DNA of 26,347 bases from Pelargonium nanum (Eukaryota > Streptophyta > Magnoliopsida > Geraniales > Geraniaceae): contig JAYMTF010001101.1 in the NCBI GenBank assembly GCA_036897485.1, positions 1-26,347 of the forward strand. Reading direction: 5' to 3'. A program made the translations under genes and the position numbers. This document shows, in pieces, positions 1 to 9,204 of this stretch; the first letter of the stretch is position 1; each line of letters opens with the position of its first letter. Under the pieces are notes generated by a model that worked only from the letters and a program-made list of their open reading frames with translations, was not told where the DNA came from and did no database searches.

Positions 1-1
1 A

Positions 2-130
2 AAGATTGCGCTGTCTATGATTCTGCAACGCTATAGGTTCACTCTGTCTCCAAATTATGTGCACTCTCCATTTCATCGTCTCACAGTTGTCCCACAACAT
101 GGACTGCAGATCAATCTCTATGCACTATAA
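2..130 (+). CDS. CYP749A-like: C-terminal end of a fourth CYP749A-like cytochrome P450 (partial, 5' part off window)
   Basis: Reading from base 2 gives 42 codons and a TAA stop at 128-130. The peptide begins KIALSMILQRYRFTLSPNYV and ends LQINLYAL. It is nearly the same as the C-terminal tail of the three minus-strand P450 genes that follow, covering the end of helix L and the last beta strands. The heme-binding cysteine would lie just left of the window. The gene runs on the plus strand and so meets gene A tail to tail, with 285 bp between the two stop codons. Identity to the paralogues and the open frame make it clearly P450. Whether the whole gene is intact cannot be seen. The CYP749A assignment rests on my memory of the family's protein sequence. 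Confidence 0.9.
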   Translation, partial: KIALSMILQRYRFTLSPNYVHSPFHRLTVVPQHGLQINLYAL

Positions 131-415
131 ACTGTAATTTCTAGTGAATCATGTTTTTGTTTACATCTTGAATAATCAACAGTATCTTGTTTTGAGAAAA
201 TGGAATGAACAACTTGTTGAACTTTATATCACCCAAACAAATTATGATACATAACAAAAAAGAATATCCGAACAAGTTACAAACCTATCAGCAAATTCAT
301 CCAACATCTTGGATTCACATTCATGATATAGACATACAAAGAAACTGCATTCTATGTAATATATATAACTTAATTATATGCTATTATGATCAACAAGTAC
401 GGTAGTTAGAAGAGT
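131..415. other. convergent intergenic spacer between two P450 3' ends
   Basis: This AT-rich spacer must hold both 3' UTRs of the convergent P450 genes. A 66-codon open frame inside it (205-405, plus) has no recognisable protein content and is taken as chance. No repeat or RNA gene was seen. Confidence 0.6.
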
Positions 416-2310
416 TTACAATGGGTGTAAAATGATTTGTATTCCATACTGTGGGCGTATTCCAACACCCTGAATAGGTGAGTGGACATAATTTGGTGAT
501 AGAGTGAACCTGTAGCGTTGCAGGATCATTGAGAGCGTGATCTTCGCTTCATTTGTTGCAAAGTTGAGGCCAACGCACATACGAGGTCCCAAACCAAATG
601 GAAGATATGCAGCTGAGATGTTGTTGGTAGCTTTAGCCACACCTTCTGCAAACCTCTCTGGTTTGAACATGTGAGCATCATTTCCCCATATTTTCGGATT
701 GTGGTGAAGGGCCATTATTGATATATGCAGCTCCATATTAGCCGGAACAATGATATCTCCCAATCTCACTTCTCTTCCGGCTTTTCTAATCAAACCAACC
801 GCAGGAGAATATAGCCTAAGAGATTCATTGATGATCATTCCAATCTGCACATAACAATGAGAAAAATCAATTTGTTATCCACTTGAGCATAAATATCAAT
901 TCGTTGGAGGTCTTGTAGTGTTGCTTACAGTTGTTAATCTTGCAATGCCATGAGAACTTGGGTTTTTTTCTTGGCCGAATAATTTGAGCACTTCCTCTCT
1001 TGCCTTCTCTTGCCAATCAGTGTGAATTGCCAGAAGAAAAACTGTCCATCCGAGCAATCCCAAAGTCGTTACTTGTCCAGCAAGGTAGAATGTCTTGCAC
1101 TCATCAATCATTTCATCCACGGAAAATTTCTTGCTCTTATCATCACTATGATAAGCACTCACAAGTGATCCAAGAAAGTCACTACCAAAGTTCTCTGCTT
1201 CGCCAATCATCGCCCTCTCTTCTCTTTTCCTTATTAACTTAATGATGGAGTCTCGTATCCCCCGTTCAAGTTTGTCTGATTCAACATCTTCACTTGTCCT
1301 GATAAATTTCCTGTTTTCAATGCATAATGAATAGTAAATGATGGATCTTATTTGGAGTTAATTACTTATAATATGAAAAGCTTACCCAACTCCAGGAATC
1401 CGAACTTGGAAAACATTTCTAGAAACAATATGTGCCATCTTCGACAACATATCAAATATTTGTTCTCCTTCCAAGTAACTGCTTCCAAAAGCTGTCCTGG
1501 AAATCACTTCCGACGTCAAAAGCTTGAATTCTTGGTATACCTCAATCTCCTTGCCTTCATGGTTTCTCCATCTTTCTAGCATCATCTCAACACTTGATAC
1601 CATCGCCGGAGTCATAGCCTGCTTACAAAATCACCTCTCAGTACTTTGGTAAACTTTGGGCACATTTGATGATGCTACACAACATAGTACAATATTTGAT
1701 CTTGAAAACATGATCAAATGCTCAACTTACTTTCAAGCTCTCTGCATGAAAAGCATGGTTGGCCAGCTTTCGTTGCTTATGCCACTTTTCACCTTGGGAG
1801 GCCAAAATTCCATCTCCCAAGAGCTTTCTCCGATGACCCTCTAGTGTCTTTTTCGGGTAGGCCTCGTCTTTGTTGGTCAATATCACTTTCACTAGCTCAG
1901 GATCAGTGACTACCAGTTGAGCTTGAGGACCAATCCAGCTGAGAAAATTTGTCCCTGCACTAACACATATGTGATCATGTTGGTGACATCTATATATGCA
2001 AATGAAATAATTGCTACATACCATATAGGTTGATCCATGTGTAAATGTGAGGCACAACTTTGGGGGATATGTGGTGTGACAACTCCATTGGAGCCATCAT
2101 AGCTTCATGTTTCATTCTGATAATCTCTTTGGTATTCCCATGGAAAAATCTATAGGAAGGGCCTTTGATTCCTTGCAACAACATCAGCTTTTGTATGCGC
2201 CGAGGAGTCCACCATAGCTTGTTTAAGAGCTTGACAACGATAAAGACGAAGCACAAACAGAGAGAACCAAGAAGGTAGAACATTCGGGTACCTAAAACTG
2301 GTTCAGACAT
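416..2310 (-). CDS. CYP749A-like: cytochrome P450, CYP72 clan, CYP749A-like (gene A)
   Basis: Five exons on the minus strand: 2310-2022, 1954-1731, 1618-1386, 1310-929 and 844-416. All junctions are GT-AG and in phase, giving 518 residues. An N-terminal membrane anchor (about residues 8-30) is followed by the WWTPRRIQ hinge, so the enzyme should sit on the ER and take electrons from P450 reductase. Further on are the K-helix ExxR (ESLR), the PERF motif and the heme loop FGLGPRMCVG with ligand Cys at about 466. The oxygen-activation motif in helix I, normally AGQETT, reads AGQVTT here (valine codon at 1070-1072). Both paralogues keep glutamate, so this is a change specific to A. One extra codon lies in the KNPSSHG loop. 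The ATG at 2310 gives the same MSEPVLG start as gene B. Substrate unknown: CYP72-clan enzymes oxidise terpenoids, hormones or fatty acids, and I recall a cotton CYP749A tied to herbicide tolerance. Confidence 0.93.
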
Positions 2311-2787
2311 TTTCTCGAACTCATTGCGAACGATGACATATTTTCAGCATTATAAAAGCCTGTGTAGTCCTCATGTCATTGTAACTTATGTTACAATTAT
2401 CTAAAACAAAATCAAGAATCCAAGGCACGTTGTGGAAAGTGTTTCTAGTACAAATATTCCAAACGTGTCACTTTCAGGGATAAATTTCAAACGTTAGTGC
2501 TTACATCAGTTTTAGCTAGTCTTTGGTCTCTGAAGTCAACAAAAAAGATAGCATTTTGTATTTGTCTACAAGATAAGATTTGTTGAAATGTCCAAAAAGA
2601 TAGCCTTGTAGAGCAAGTTGATTTTTCCAAGGTTAGCGATTTTATGAGCAACATGGTACTATACAAAATTCATAACTTCGAGCTCGGGTATCCATAAAGC
2701 TTATTCATTTCATTTTCCCAAAACAAGATACAAATGACAATTAAAGATGGAAACAAAGAGAACATTTTTTACTAGAAAGTACAGTGT
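2311..2787. other. intergenic region: gene A promoter and gene B 3' flank
   Basis: The part next to gene A resembles the region upstream of gene B. Shared blocks include GGAAAGTGTTTCTAG (about 2436-2450 here, 5216-5230 in B) and AGTGCTTACATCAGTT (about 2497-2512 here, 5361-5376 in B). These look like promoter sequence carried along by tandem duplication. The distal part should include the 3' UTR of gene B. No open frame of note. Confidence 0.6.
2349..2354 (-). promoter_or_regulatory. probable TATA box of P450 gene A
   Basis: On the minus strand this reads TATAAT, 39 bp upstream of the start codon at 2310. The same position in B and C carries TATAAA and TATATA, which supports a common core promoter. 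Confidence 0.6.
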
Positions 2788-5041
2788 TTATAGTGCATGC
2801 AGAATGATCTGCAGTCCATGTTGTGGGCGAACTATGAGAAGATTAACCGGAGAGTGCACATAGTTTGGAGACAGAGTGAACCTGTAGCGTTGCAGGATCA
2901 TAGACAGCGCAATCTTTGTTTCGTTAGTTGCAAAGTTTAGGCCAACACAAGTACGAGGTCCCGAACCAAATGGAATATATGCACTTGGGTTGTTGTTGGT
3001 AGCTTTAGCCACTCCTTCAGCAAACCTCTCTGGTTTAAAAAGGTGAACATCTTCTCCCCATATTTTGGGATTGTGGTGAATAGCTGTGATTGAGATGTAC
3101 ACTTCCATGTCAGCTGGAAGAGTCAGATCTCCCAATTTTACTTCCTTTCCTACTTTTCTTACAATGTGAATTGCAGGAGAATATAGCCTTGCAGATTCAC
3201 TGATGATTATTCCCATCTACAGTTAATGAAAAAAAGTCAGAAATTGACCCAAATATGATTAAAAGTAACAAGGGCGGCCCAGTGCACGAGGGTCCCACTA
3301 TTGTAGGGTCAGGGAAGTGTCATTTATGTACACAGTCTTCTCCTACTTTTGTAGAGAGGTTGTTTCCCTGACTTGAGCCTTGATCCCACCATATTGCGGC
3401 ATTTGAGGGATGGTCATTTATTACTCGAACTCATGTTAGTAGTTTATAAGACAACAATCTTACTATTGCGACAGGGCTCACCCTCTGACAAATATATGCA
3501 ATGAAGAATGAGTTACTTATAGCTATGAATTACATATATCATGTTATCCACAAAACGCATATTCATTAGAGGTGACGAGTTGTTTTTCTTACAGTTGTTA
3601 ATCTTGCAATGCCATGAGTATTCGGGTTTTCTTGGCCAAACAATTCGAGCACTTCCTCCCGTGCCTTCTCTTGCCAATCAGTGTGAATTGCAAGAAGAAG
3701 AACAGTCCAGCTGAGCAGGTTCATGGTTGTTTCTTGTCCAGCAATGTAGAATGTCTTGCACTCGTCGATCAAGTCATCAACAGAAATTTTCTTACCTTGA
3801 TCATCACTGTGATAAGCGCTTATAAGTGATCCGAGAAAATCAGTACCAAAGCCTTCTGCTTCGCCACTCATCACGCTCTCCTCTCTATTCTTTATCAACT
3901 TAATGATGCTGTCTCGTATTCCTTTCTCAAGTTTGTTTGCTTGAACTTCATCACTTGTCTTAACAAATTTTCTGTTTTCAAAGAATATGAAATCCTAACT
4001 TCATATATAACTGATAAGCATGGATATATATATGAAGAATGAATACAAGAATGAAAGCTTACCCAATTCCTGGAATTCTAATTCTGAACTCAGTTGTGGC
4101 AATAAGCATTGCCATCTTCGTCAACATATTGAATATATTTTCTCCTTCCAAGTAGCTGCTTCCAAACGCTGTCCGGGAAATCACCTCTGATGCCATACGC
4201 TTGAATTCTTGAAATACATCAATCTCCTTGCCTGTATGATTTCCCCATCTTTTTAGCATCATCTCCACGCTTGAAATCATCTCCGGAGTCATACCCTACA
4301 AACAAAACCAGTCATCAATAAACTTACTAATTCAATTGTAGACCATACTTCACGAAGATGGTTTTGGAATAAGAATCTCATTCCTATGTAATCCAAACGT
4401 TACCTTAGTATATACAAATGATTGGGATTAACTACTTACTTTCAAGCTCTCAGCATGAAATGCATGGTTGGCCAATTTTCTCATCTTATGCCATTTTTCA
4501 CCTTGGGATGTCACTAGTCCATCTCCCAAGAGCTTTTTCACATGACCTTTGGGTTCTGCTTTTAGATATGTCCCATCCTTGTTGTTCAATATCACTTTAA
4601 CCAGCTCTGGCTCTGTCACTACCAATTGAGCTTGAGGACCAATCCAATTCAGAAAGTTCATCCCTGCACCAAGATGTGTGTGATAAATAAGGCATTAACA
4701 TAACACGAATACGAGTTAAAACATATTTCATCAAGTGACAACTCTTTGTTACCATATAGCTTGATCCATGAATACATGTGAGGCAAGACTCTAGGGAACA
4801 TGCGGTGTGATAGTTCCATGGGAATAGCCATGGCTTCAAGTTTCATGCTGATAATCTCTTTGGTGTTCCCATGGAGAATTTTGTATGGTGGGCCTTTGAT
4901 TCCTTGTGAAGCCATCAGCTTCTGTATGCGACGAGGAGTCCACCATATCTTGTTGAGGAGCTTGATAGAGATAAAAATGAAGCACAAACAGAGAGAAGTG
5001 AGAAAATAGATCATTAGGGTTCCGAGAACTGGTTCAGACAT
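2788..5041 (-). CDS. CYP749A-like: cytochrome P450, CYP72 clan, CYP749A-like (gene B)
   Basis: Five exons on the minus strand: 5041-4753, 4663-4440, 4295-4063, 3971-3593 and 3216-2788. All are GT-AG and in phase, giving 517 residues. The N-terminal anchor is about residues 8-30, followed by WWTPRRIQ. Helix I motif AGQETT is at 326-331, ExxR (ESAR) at 382-385, PERF at 437-440, and the heme loop FGSGPRTCVG has ligand Cys465. All catalytic signatures are present, so the gene looks functional. The start is ATG at 5041, giving MSEPVLG as in gene A. The in-frame codon at 5053 is GTG, so a longer start is not supported. Intron 4 is 376 bp, against 84 bp in A, because it holds an Au-like SINE. Substrate not predictable from sequence. 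Confidence 0.95.
3272..3485 (-). mobile_element. Au-like tRNA-derived SINE in intron 4 of P450 gene B
   Basis: Read on the minus strand the element starts GAGGGTGAGCCCTGTCGCAA (box A region), contains AGTTCGAGT (box B-like), then AAACAACCTCTCT, and ends GTGCACTGGGCCGCCC. This order of blocks is that of the plant Au SINE family. It lies in the same orientation as the host gene, about 55 bp from the splice acceptor. Compared with the copy in gene C it has about 50 extra bases just after box B and is more diverged, so it is old. No clear target-site duplication could be seen. Confidence 0.85.
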
Positions 5042-5080
5042 TTTCTCAAACACTTAGCGAACATGATTTAACATGCTGCA

Positions 5081-5086
5081 TTTATA
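5081..5086 (-). promoter_or_regulatory. probable TATA box of P450 gene B
   Basis: Minus-strand TATAAA, 40 bp upstream of the ATG at 5041, matching the placement in genes A and C. Confidence 0.65.
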
Positions 5087-5461
5087 AAAGCCTTGTGCAA
5101 TCATCAAGAGCCAGGACGATACATTCAAGATTACGAAGCTTCAACAAATCAAGAATCAGAGGCACATAAAAGAAATCTGATGTTGTCATCTAGTTAATGT
5201 CATTTGACATTGTGGAAAGTGTTTCTAGAACAAATCAACAAATGTGGCTTTGTAATAGAGCCTATTTTGAACTTCTCATCCATGTCTTCACCAAAATGGA
5301 CAACAAGCATTGTGACATAGATATCAGCGGCACATACTGTTGCAAAGAACCAATGGTACCTTAGTGCTTACATCAGTTGTGGTTTGTCTTTGGACTCTTA
5401 TAAAATGTACACAAATGACAAGCTATGCATATGAGTTAAAGGGGAATCCTTAATGAGTCAT

Positions 5462-5496
5462 GATCATTAGGGTTCCTAGAACTGGTTCAAACATTT
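5462..5496 (-). pseudogene. relic of a P450 exon 1 (first 11-12 codons)
   Basis: This 35-bp stretch matches the start of gene B exon 1 (5009-5043) at 33 of 35 positions. On the minus strand it reads ATG then FEPVLGTLMI, lacking one residue pattern of the MSEPVLGTLMI start. The match stops abruptly on both sides and no further exon homology follows, so it is a scrap left by an unequal exchange or a deleted gene copy between B and C. Confidence 0.75.
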
Positions 5497-5769
5497 GATA
5501 AATATAGATAAATATTTGCAATAATCACTGCCATGAATCAGTTCCAATTCAAATGGAGCTCATGTGAATCCATATGATAAATATAACCTTTTGTTGAAGA
5601 AGAAACAAAGAAGAATGTGACAGCTTTATTGAAGACATTATACAAGTTTATGATCCATTACATTTGTGAACATCTTGCATGAATCTAACAACATTTGTTT
5701 TAGTACTTGATTCTATTATTGTACCAATACTGTGCTAATTTGCTACTTCTCACAACAAGTTCACGATAC

Positions 5770-7866
5770 TTACAATGTTTGCAGAATGATCTGCACTCCG
5801 TGTTGTGGACGAACTGTGAGAACCTGAACAGGGGAGTGGACATAATTCGGGGACAGAGTCAACTTATAGCGTTGCAGAATCATCGACAGTGTGATCTTTG
5901 TTTCATTAATTGCAAAGTTGAGACCGACACAAGTCCGAGGTCCCAAGCCAAATGGAAGAAATGCAGCTGTGTTGTTGTTGGTAGCTTTGGCCACTCCTTC
6001 GGCAAACCTCTCTGGTTTGAACATGTGAACATCTTCGCCCCATATTTTCGGATTGTGGTGAAGAGCTATTGTTGAGATATTGATAACCATATCAGATGGA
6101 ACAACGAGATCCCCCCATCTAACTTCCCTACCAGCTTTTCTGATAATGTTAACGACGGGTGTGTATAGCCTTAATGATTCATTGATGATCATTCCCATCT
6201 ACAAGAAGATTTAAGAATCAAAATCAAGATAATTATATCTAACATTAATATAAAATAGGGCGGCTTAGTCCATCAAGATAAGTATATGTAGCAGTGGGAA
6301 AGGGTCGTTTATGTAGGCAACCTTTCCCACTGCTATTGCAGAGAGGTTGTTTCCCTAACTCGAACTTGTGACCTCAAGATCACAAGGCAGCAACCTTACT
6401 GTTGCGCCAACGATCACCCTCCCTCGTATCCTACATTTTGCATAAATGAATTCATTGTAAGCCATGTAATACTTACATTTGTCAATTTTGCGAGGTCATG
6501 AGCATTTGGATTTTCTTTGCCAAATAAGTCGAGCACTTCCTTTCTTGCCTTCTCTTGCCAATCTTGGTGCATTGCTAGAAGAAGAACAGTCCAGCTTAGC
6601 AATGTCAAGGTTGTTTCTTGTCCAGCAATGTAGAATGTCTTACACTCGTCAACCATGTCATCTATAGAAATTTTCTTAGCTTTGTCATCACTGTGATAAG
6701 CATCTACAAGTGATCCTAGAAAGTCACCACCAAAACTCTCTGCTTCGCCAGTCATCACTGTCTCCTCTCTTGACCTTATCAACTTGATGATGGAGTCTCG
6801 TATTCCCTTTTCGAGCTTGTCTGATTCCACATCTTCTCTGCTCTTAACTAATTTCCTGCATCCAAAAAGAAAAATGGAAATGAGAAGCATGGATGTGAAT
6901 GGAGGCAAGAAGATTTACAAAACATGAAAGCTTACCCAATTACTGGAATTCTGATTCTAAGAGCAGTTTTGGAGACAATCAGTACCAGCTTCGTCAACAT
7001 ATCAAATATGTTTTCGCCTTCCAAATAACTGCTTCCAAAAGCTGTCCTGGAAATCACTTCTGATGTCAAAAGCTTGAATTCTTGGAACACTTCAATCTCC
7101 TTCCCGACATGATGTCTCCATCTTTCTAGCATCAAATCCACACCAGCAATCATCGCCGGAGTCATACTCTTCAAACATAAGTTACAAAACCATCAATAAT
7201 CAATACCTATGATTATTGCTATACTATATGTTGAACAAGTAATTATGATTAAAATCTTACTTTCAAGCTCTCAGCATGAAAAGCATGGTTGGCCAATTTT
7301 CGCTGCTTACGCCATTTTTCTCCTTGGGATGTCACTAGTCCATCTCCTAACAGCTTTTTCACATCACCTTTCGGTTCTTGTTTTGGGTATGCCCCATCTT
7401 TGTTGTTCAATATCACTTTAACCAACTCGGGATCAGTAACAACCAATTGAGGTTGAGGACCGATCCAATTAAGATAAATCGACCCTGCATCAACATACAA
7501 ACCAAGCTAACTAATTAGTGACATAACATCCAAAAAAACAAATCAATCAAACACACTTAGTGACAAGTCCTTGTTACCATAAATCTTGATACATGAGCAC
7601 ATGTAAGGCACAACTTTGTAGAACACATCATGTGATAGTTCCATGGGAGTGGCCATAGCATCTAGTTTCATACTGATCATCTCTTTGGTGTTCCCATGGA
7701 GGAATCTGTAAGAAGGGCCTTTGATTCCTTGCGACGCCATCAGCTTCTGTATGCGACGAGGAGTCCACCATAGTTTGTGGAAGAGGTAGATGAGAGTGAA
7801 GAGGAAGCACAAAAAGAGACAAGTAAAAAAGTAGGTCATTGTGGTTTCAAGAACTGGTTGAGACAT
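5770..7866 (-). CDS. CYP749A-like: cytochrome P450, CYP72 clan, CYP749A-like (gene C)
   Basis: Five exons on the minus strand: 7866-7578, 7484-7261, 7168-6936, 6855-6477 and 6198-5770. All are GT-AG and in phase, giving 517 residues. Membrane anchor (about 8-30), WWTPRRIQ hinge, helix I AGQETT, ExxR (ESLR), PERF and heme loop FGLGPRTCVG are all present. The start is ATG at 7866 (MSQPVLE); the upstream in-frame codon at 7878 is GTG. An out-of-frame ATG lies at 7880, 14 bp upstream. Near the end of exon 1 the YSWIK of gene B is CSCIK here, adding two cysteines. Intron 4 (278 bp) holds an Au-like SINE at nearly the same place as in gene B, which suggests B and C share a more recent ancestor with each other than with A. 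Confidence 0.95.
6258..6425 (-). mobile_element. Au-like tRNA-derived SINE in intron 4 of P450 gene C
   Basis: On the minus strand the copy reads GGGTGATCGTTGGCGCAACA (box A), TTGTGATCTTGAGGTCACAA, GTTCGAGTT (box B), AAACAACCTCTCTGCA, and ends GACTAAGCCGCCC. These are the conserved blocks of the Au SINE, better kept than in gene B. It sits about 60 bp from the acceptor in the sense direction of the gene. No convincing target-site duplication was found. Confidence 0.9.
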
Positions 7867-9204
7867 TTTATCAAACACATGGTGTGCATTGTGTAACTTT
7901 GAGCATTATATAGCCAATTCATGCCAGTAACTTGCTTATCAAGAACTAGCCAACACAAAACAAGAACCACCATCCTGGAAACCAAGAATGAAAGGTCCAG
8001 AAGTAAGGAAGGCCCACAAGACATCAATTTGGTTTTGACAACTTAATAGTTATAGGTACATTGTACAGTTTTGGTTTTGTCTTTGACCTAAGCAAATGAC
8101 AAGCATTATGGAAATGTGCCTCTGATATTTTTCTAATTTTAGAGGCGGTAATTGGTTTGGATAACTGACAAAAAAGCAAAGTATTCATGTTCATAAGAGT
8201 AATTAATTTGTGAGGGAAAAATATTATTAGTATTGATAATGTTTTTGATCCGATATTTCATTTGCAAAAATAAAATAAAAAATAAGTCAAAGAGTTGACG
8301 GTTAAGCCAAATTGATGTCTTGTGGACCTATTTTATATCATATTATTCACATTTGTTCCAAACAAATTGTGTTTGTTGAGCTTTTGTTCGGATCCAAGTG
8401 GTTTTAGTCTTAGTTCTCTTTATTTATTTAATTTCTTTTATAACCGAGCTACACAACAGAGATAGCTCCCCCTTTTATCTTCTGTTTATTATGTTACTCT
8501 TGTAATTTAATTAAAATATATATTACGAATAAAATAGCAAGAAATCTAAATACAAAATTATTTGACTTATACTAAGGACACATCATTAAAAAGTTTGGCT
8601 CAGTTCCCACAAAGAACTTAAGTAAATTTTAATGTGATTTATGGACTTGACATAAATGAAGTCAAAATTGACTTACAATTAAATTTTTTATTCCCTTACA
8701 AATAATTTAAATAAATATATATTGCACTCACTTTTTTTCATAGATCCTCGCATTTTTGTTATAACAATATTAATATAATTTTCTTGTCGCCCAATCCGGC
8801 CATCCCTCAGAAAAGTGTGATTGACGGTGATGTAAGCAGAGACGTATGCATAAGGAGCACTGTATGAATTTCTAGATTGGTCGCACAAAAATAATTCGAA
8901 AAATATTTTATTCTTATAATTTGCCCCACACAAATGAATTTCTAGATGATGTAAGTTATCTTTGTTAACACTTGTAAATAATGCAAAGAATTAAACATAC
9001 AATGTATAATTAGTGAGCCAAAATTTGCATTACAGCATTATACCTTGCACAATACATAACATTGTGATTTCTGCTTTGCATCTGCCATGAAAACCAAGGC
9101 GGAACGGAAACAAAACAGCAACATATGGTACGTATCTGAATATTACGTGAGCGATGAACCCTGCAGGATTGGTTTGTCGAAGGAGAAAGTATGCAAAATC
9201 AGGC
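7867..9204. other. intergenic region: gene C promoter and NOP14 3' flank
   Basis: AT-rich sequence. The block TTTGTCTTTG near 8078-8087 recalls the TCTTTGG blocks upstream of genes A and B. The stretch near 9000-9204 should hold the NOP14 3' UTR. An 81-codon minus-strand frame at 8688-8933 shows no recognisable protein features. No repeat or RNA gene was identified. Confidence 0.55.
7907..7912 (-). promoter_or_regulatory. probable TATA box of P450 gene C
   Basis: Minus-strand TATATA, 41 bp upstream of the ATG at 7866, in the same place as the TATA boxes of A and B. Confidence 0.6.

Larger units (their letters stand above)
5042..5769. other. intergenic region: gene B promoter, exon-1 relic, gene C 3' flank
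   Basis: The part near gene B holds its TATA box and the upstream blocks shared with gene A. At 5462-5496 is a relic of a P450 first exon. The stretch 5580-5769 should hold the gene C 3' UTR. No intact gene is present. Confidence 0.6.

Noticed and set aside
205-405. 66-codon plus-strand frame after the first P450 tail
   Set aside because: Low-complexity AT-rich translation, no family features, and it lies in the expected 3' UTR.
5042-5053. Longer N-terminus for P450 gene B (and likewise 7867-7878 for gene C)
   Set aside because: The upstream in-frame codon is GTG in both genes. The ATG giving MSEPV/MSQPV matches gene A, and the TATA box placement leaves no room for a longer leader.
5707-6075. 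122-codon plus-strand open frame
   Set aside because: It is antisense to the strongly conserved last exon of P450 gene C and has no recognisable domain.
8688-8933. 81-codon minus-strand frame in the gene C/NOP14 spacer
   Set aside because: No recognisable protein features and an AT-rich setting, so a chance frame is most likely.
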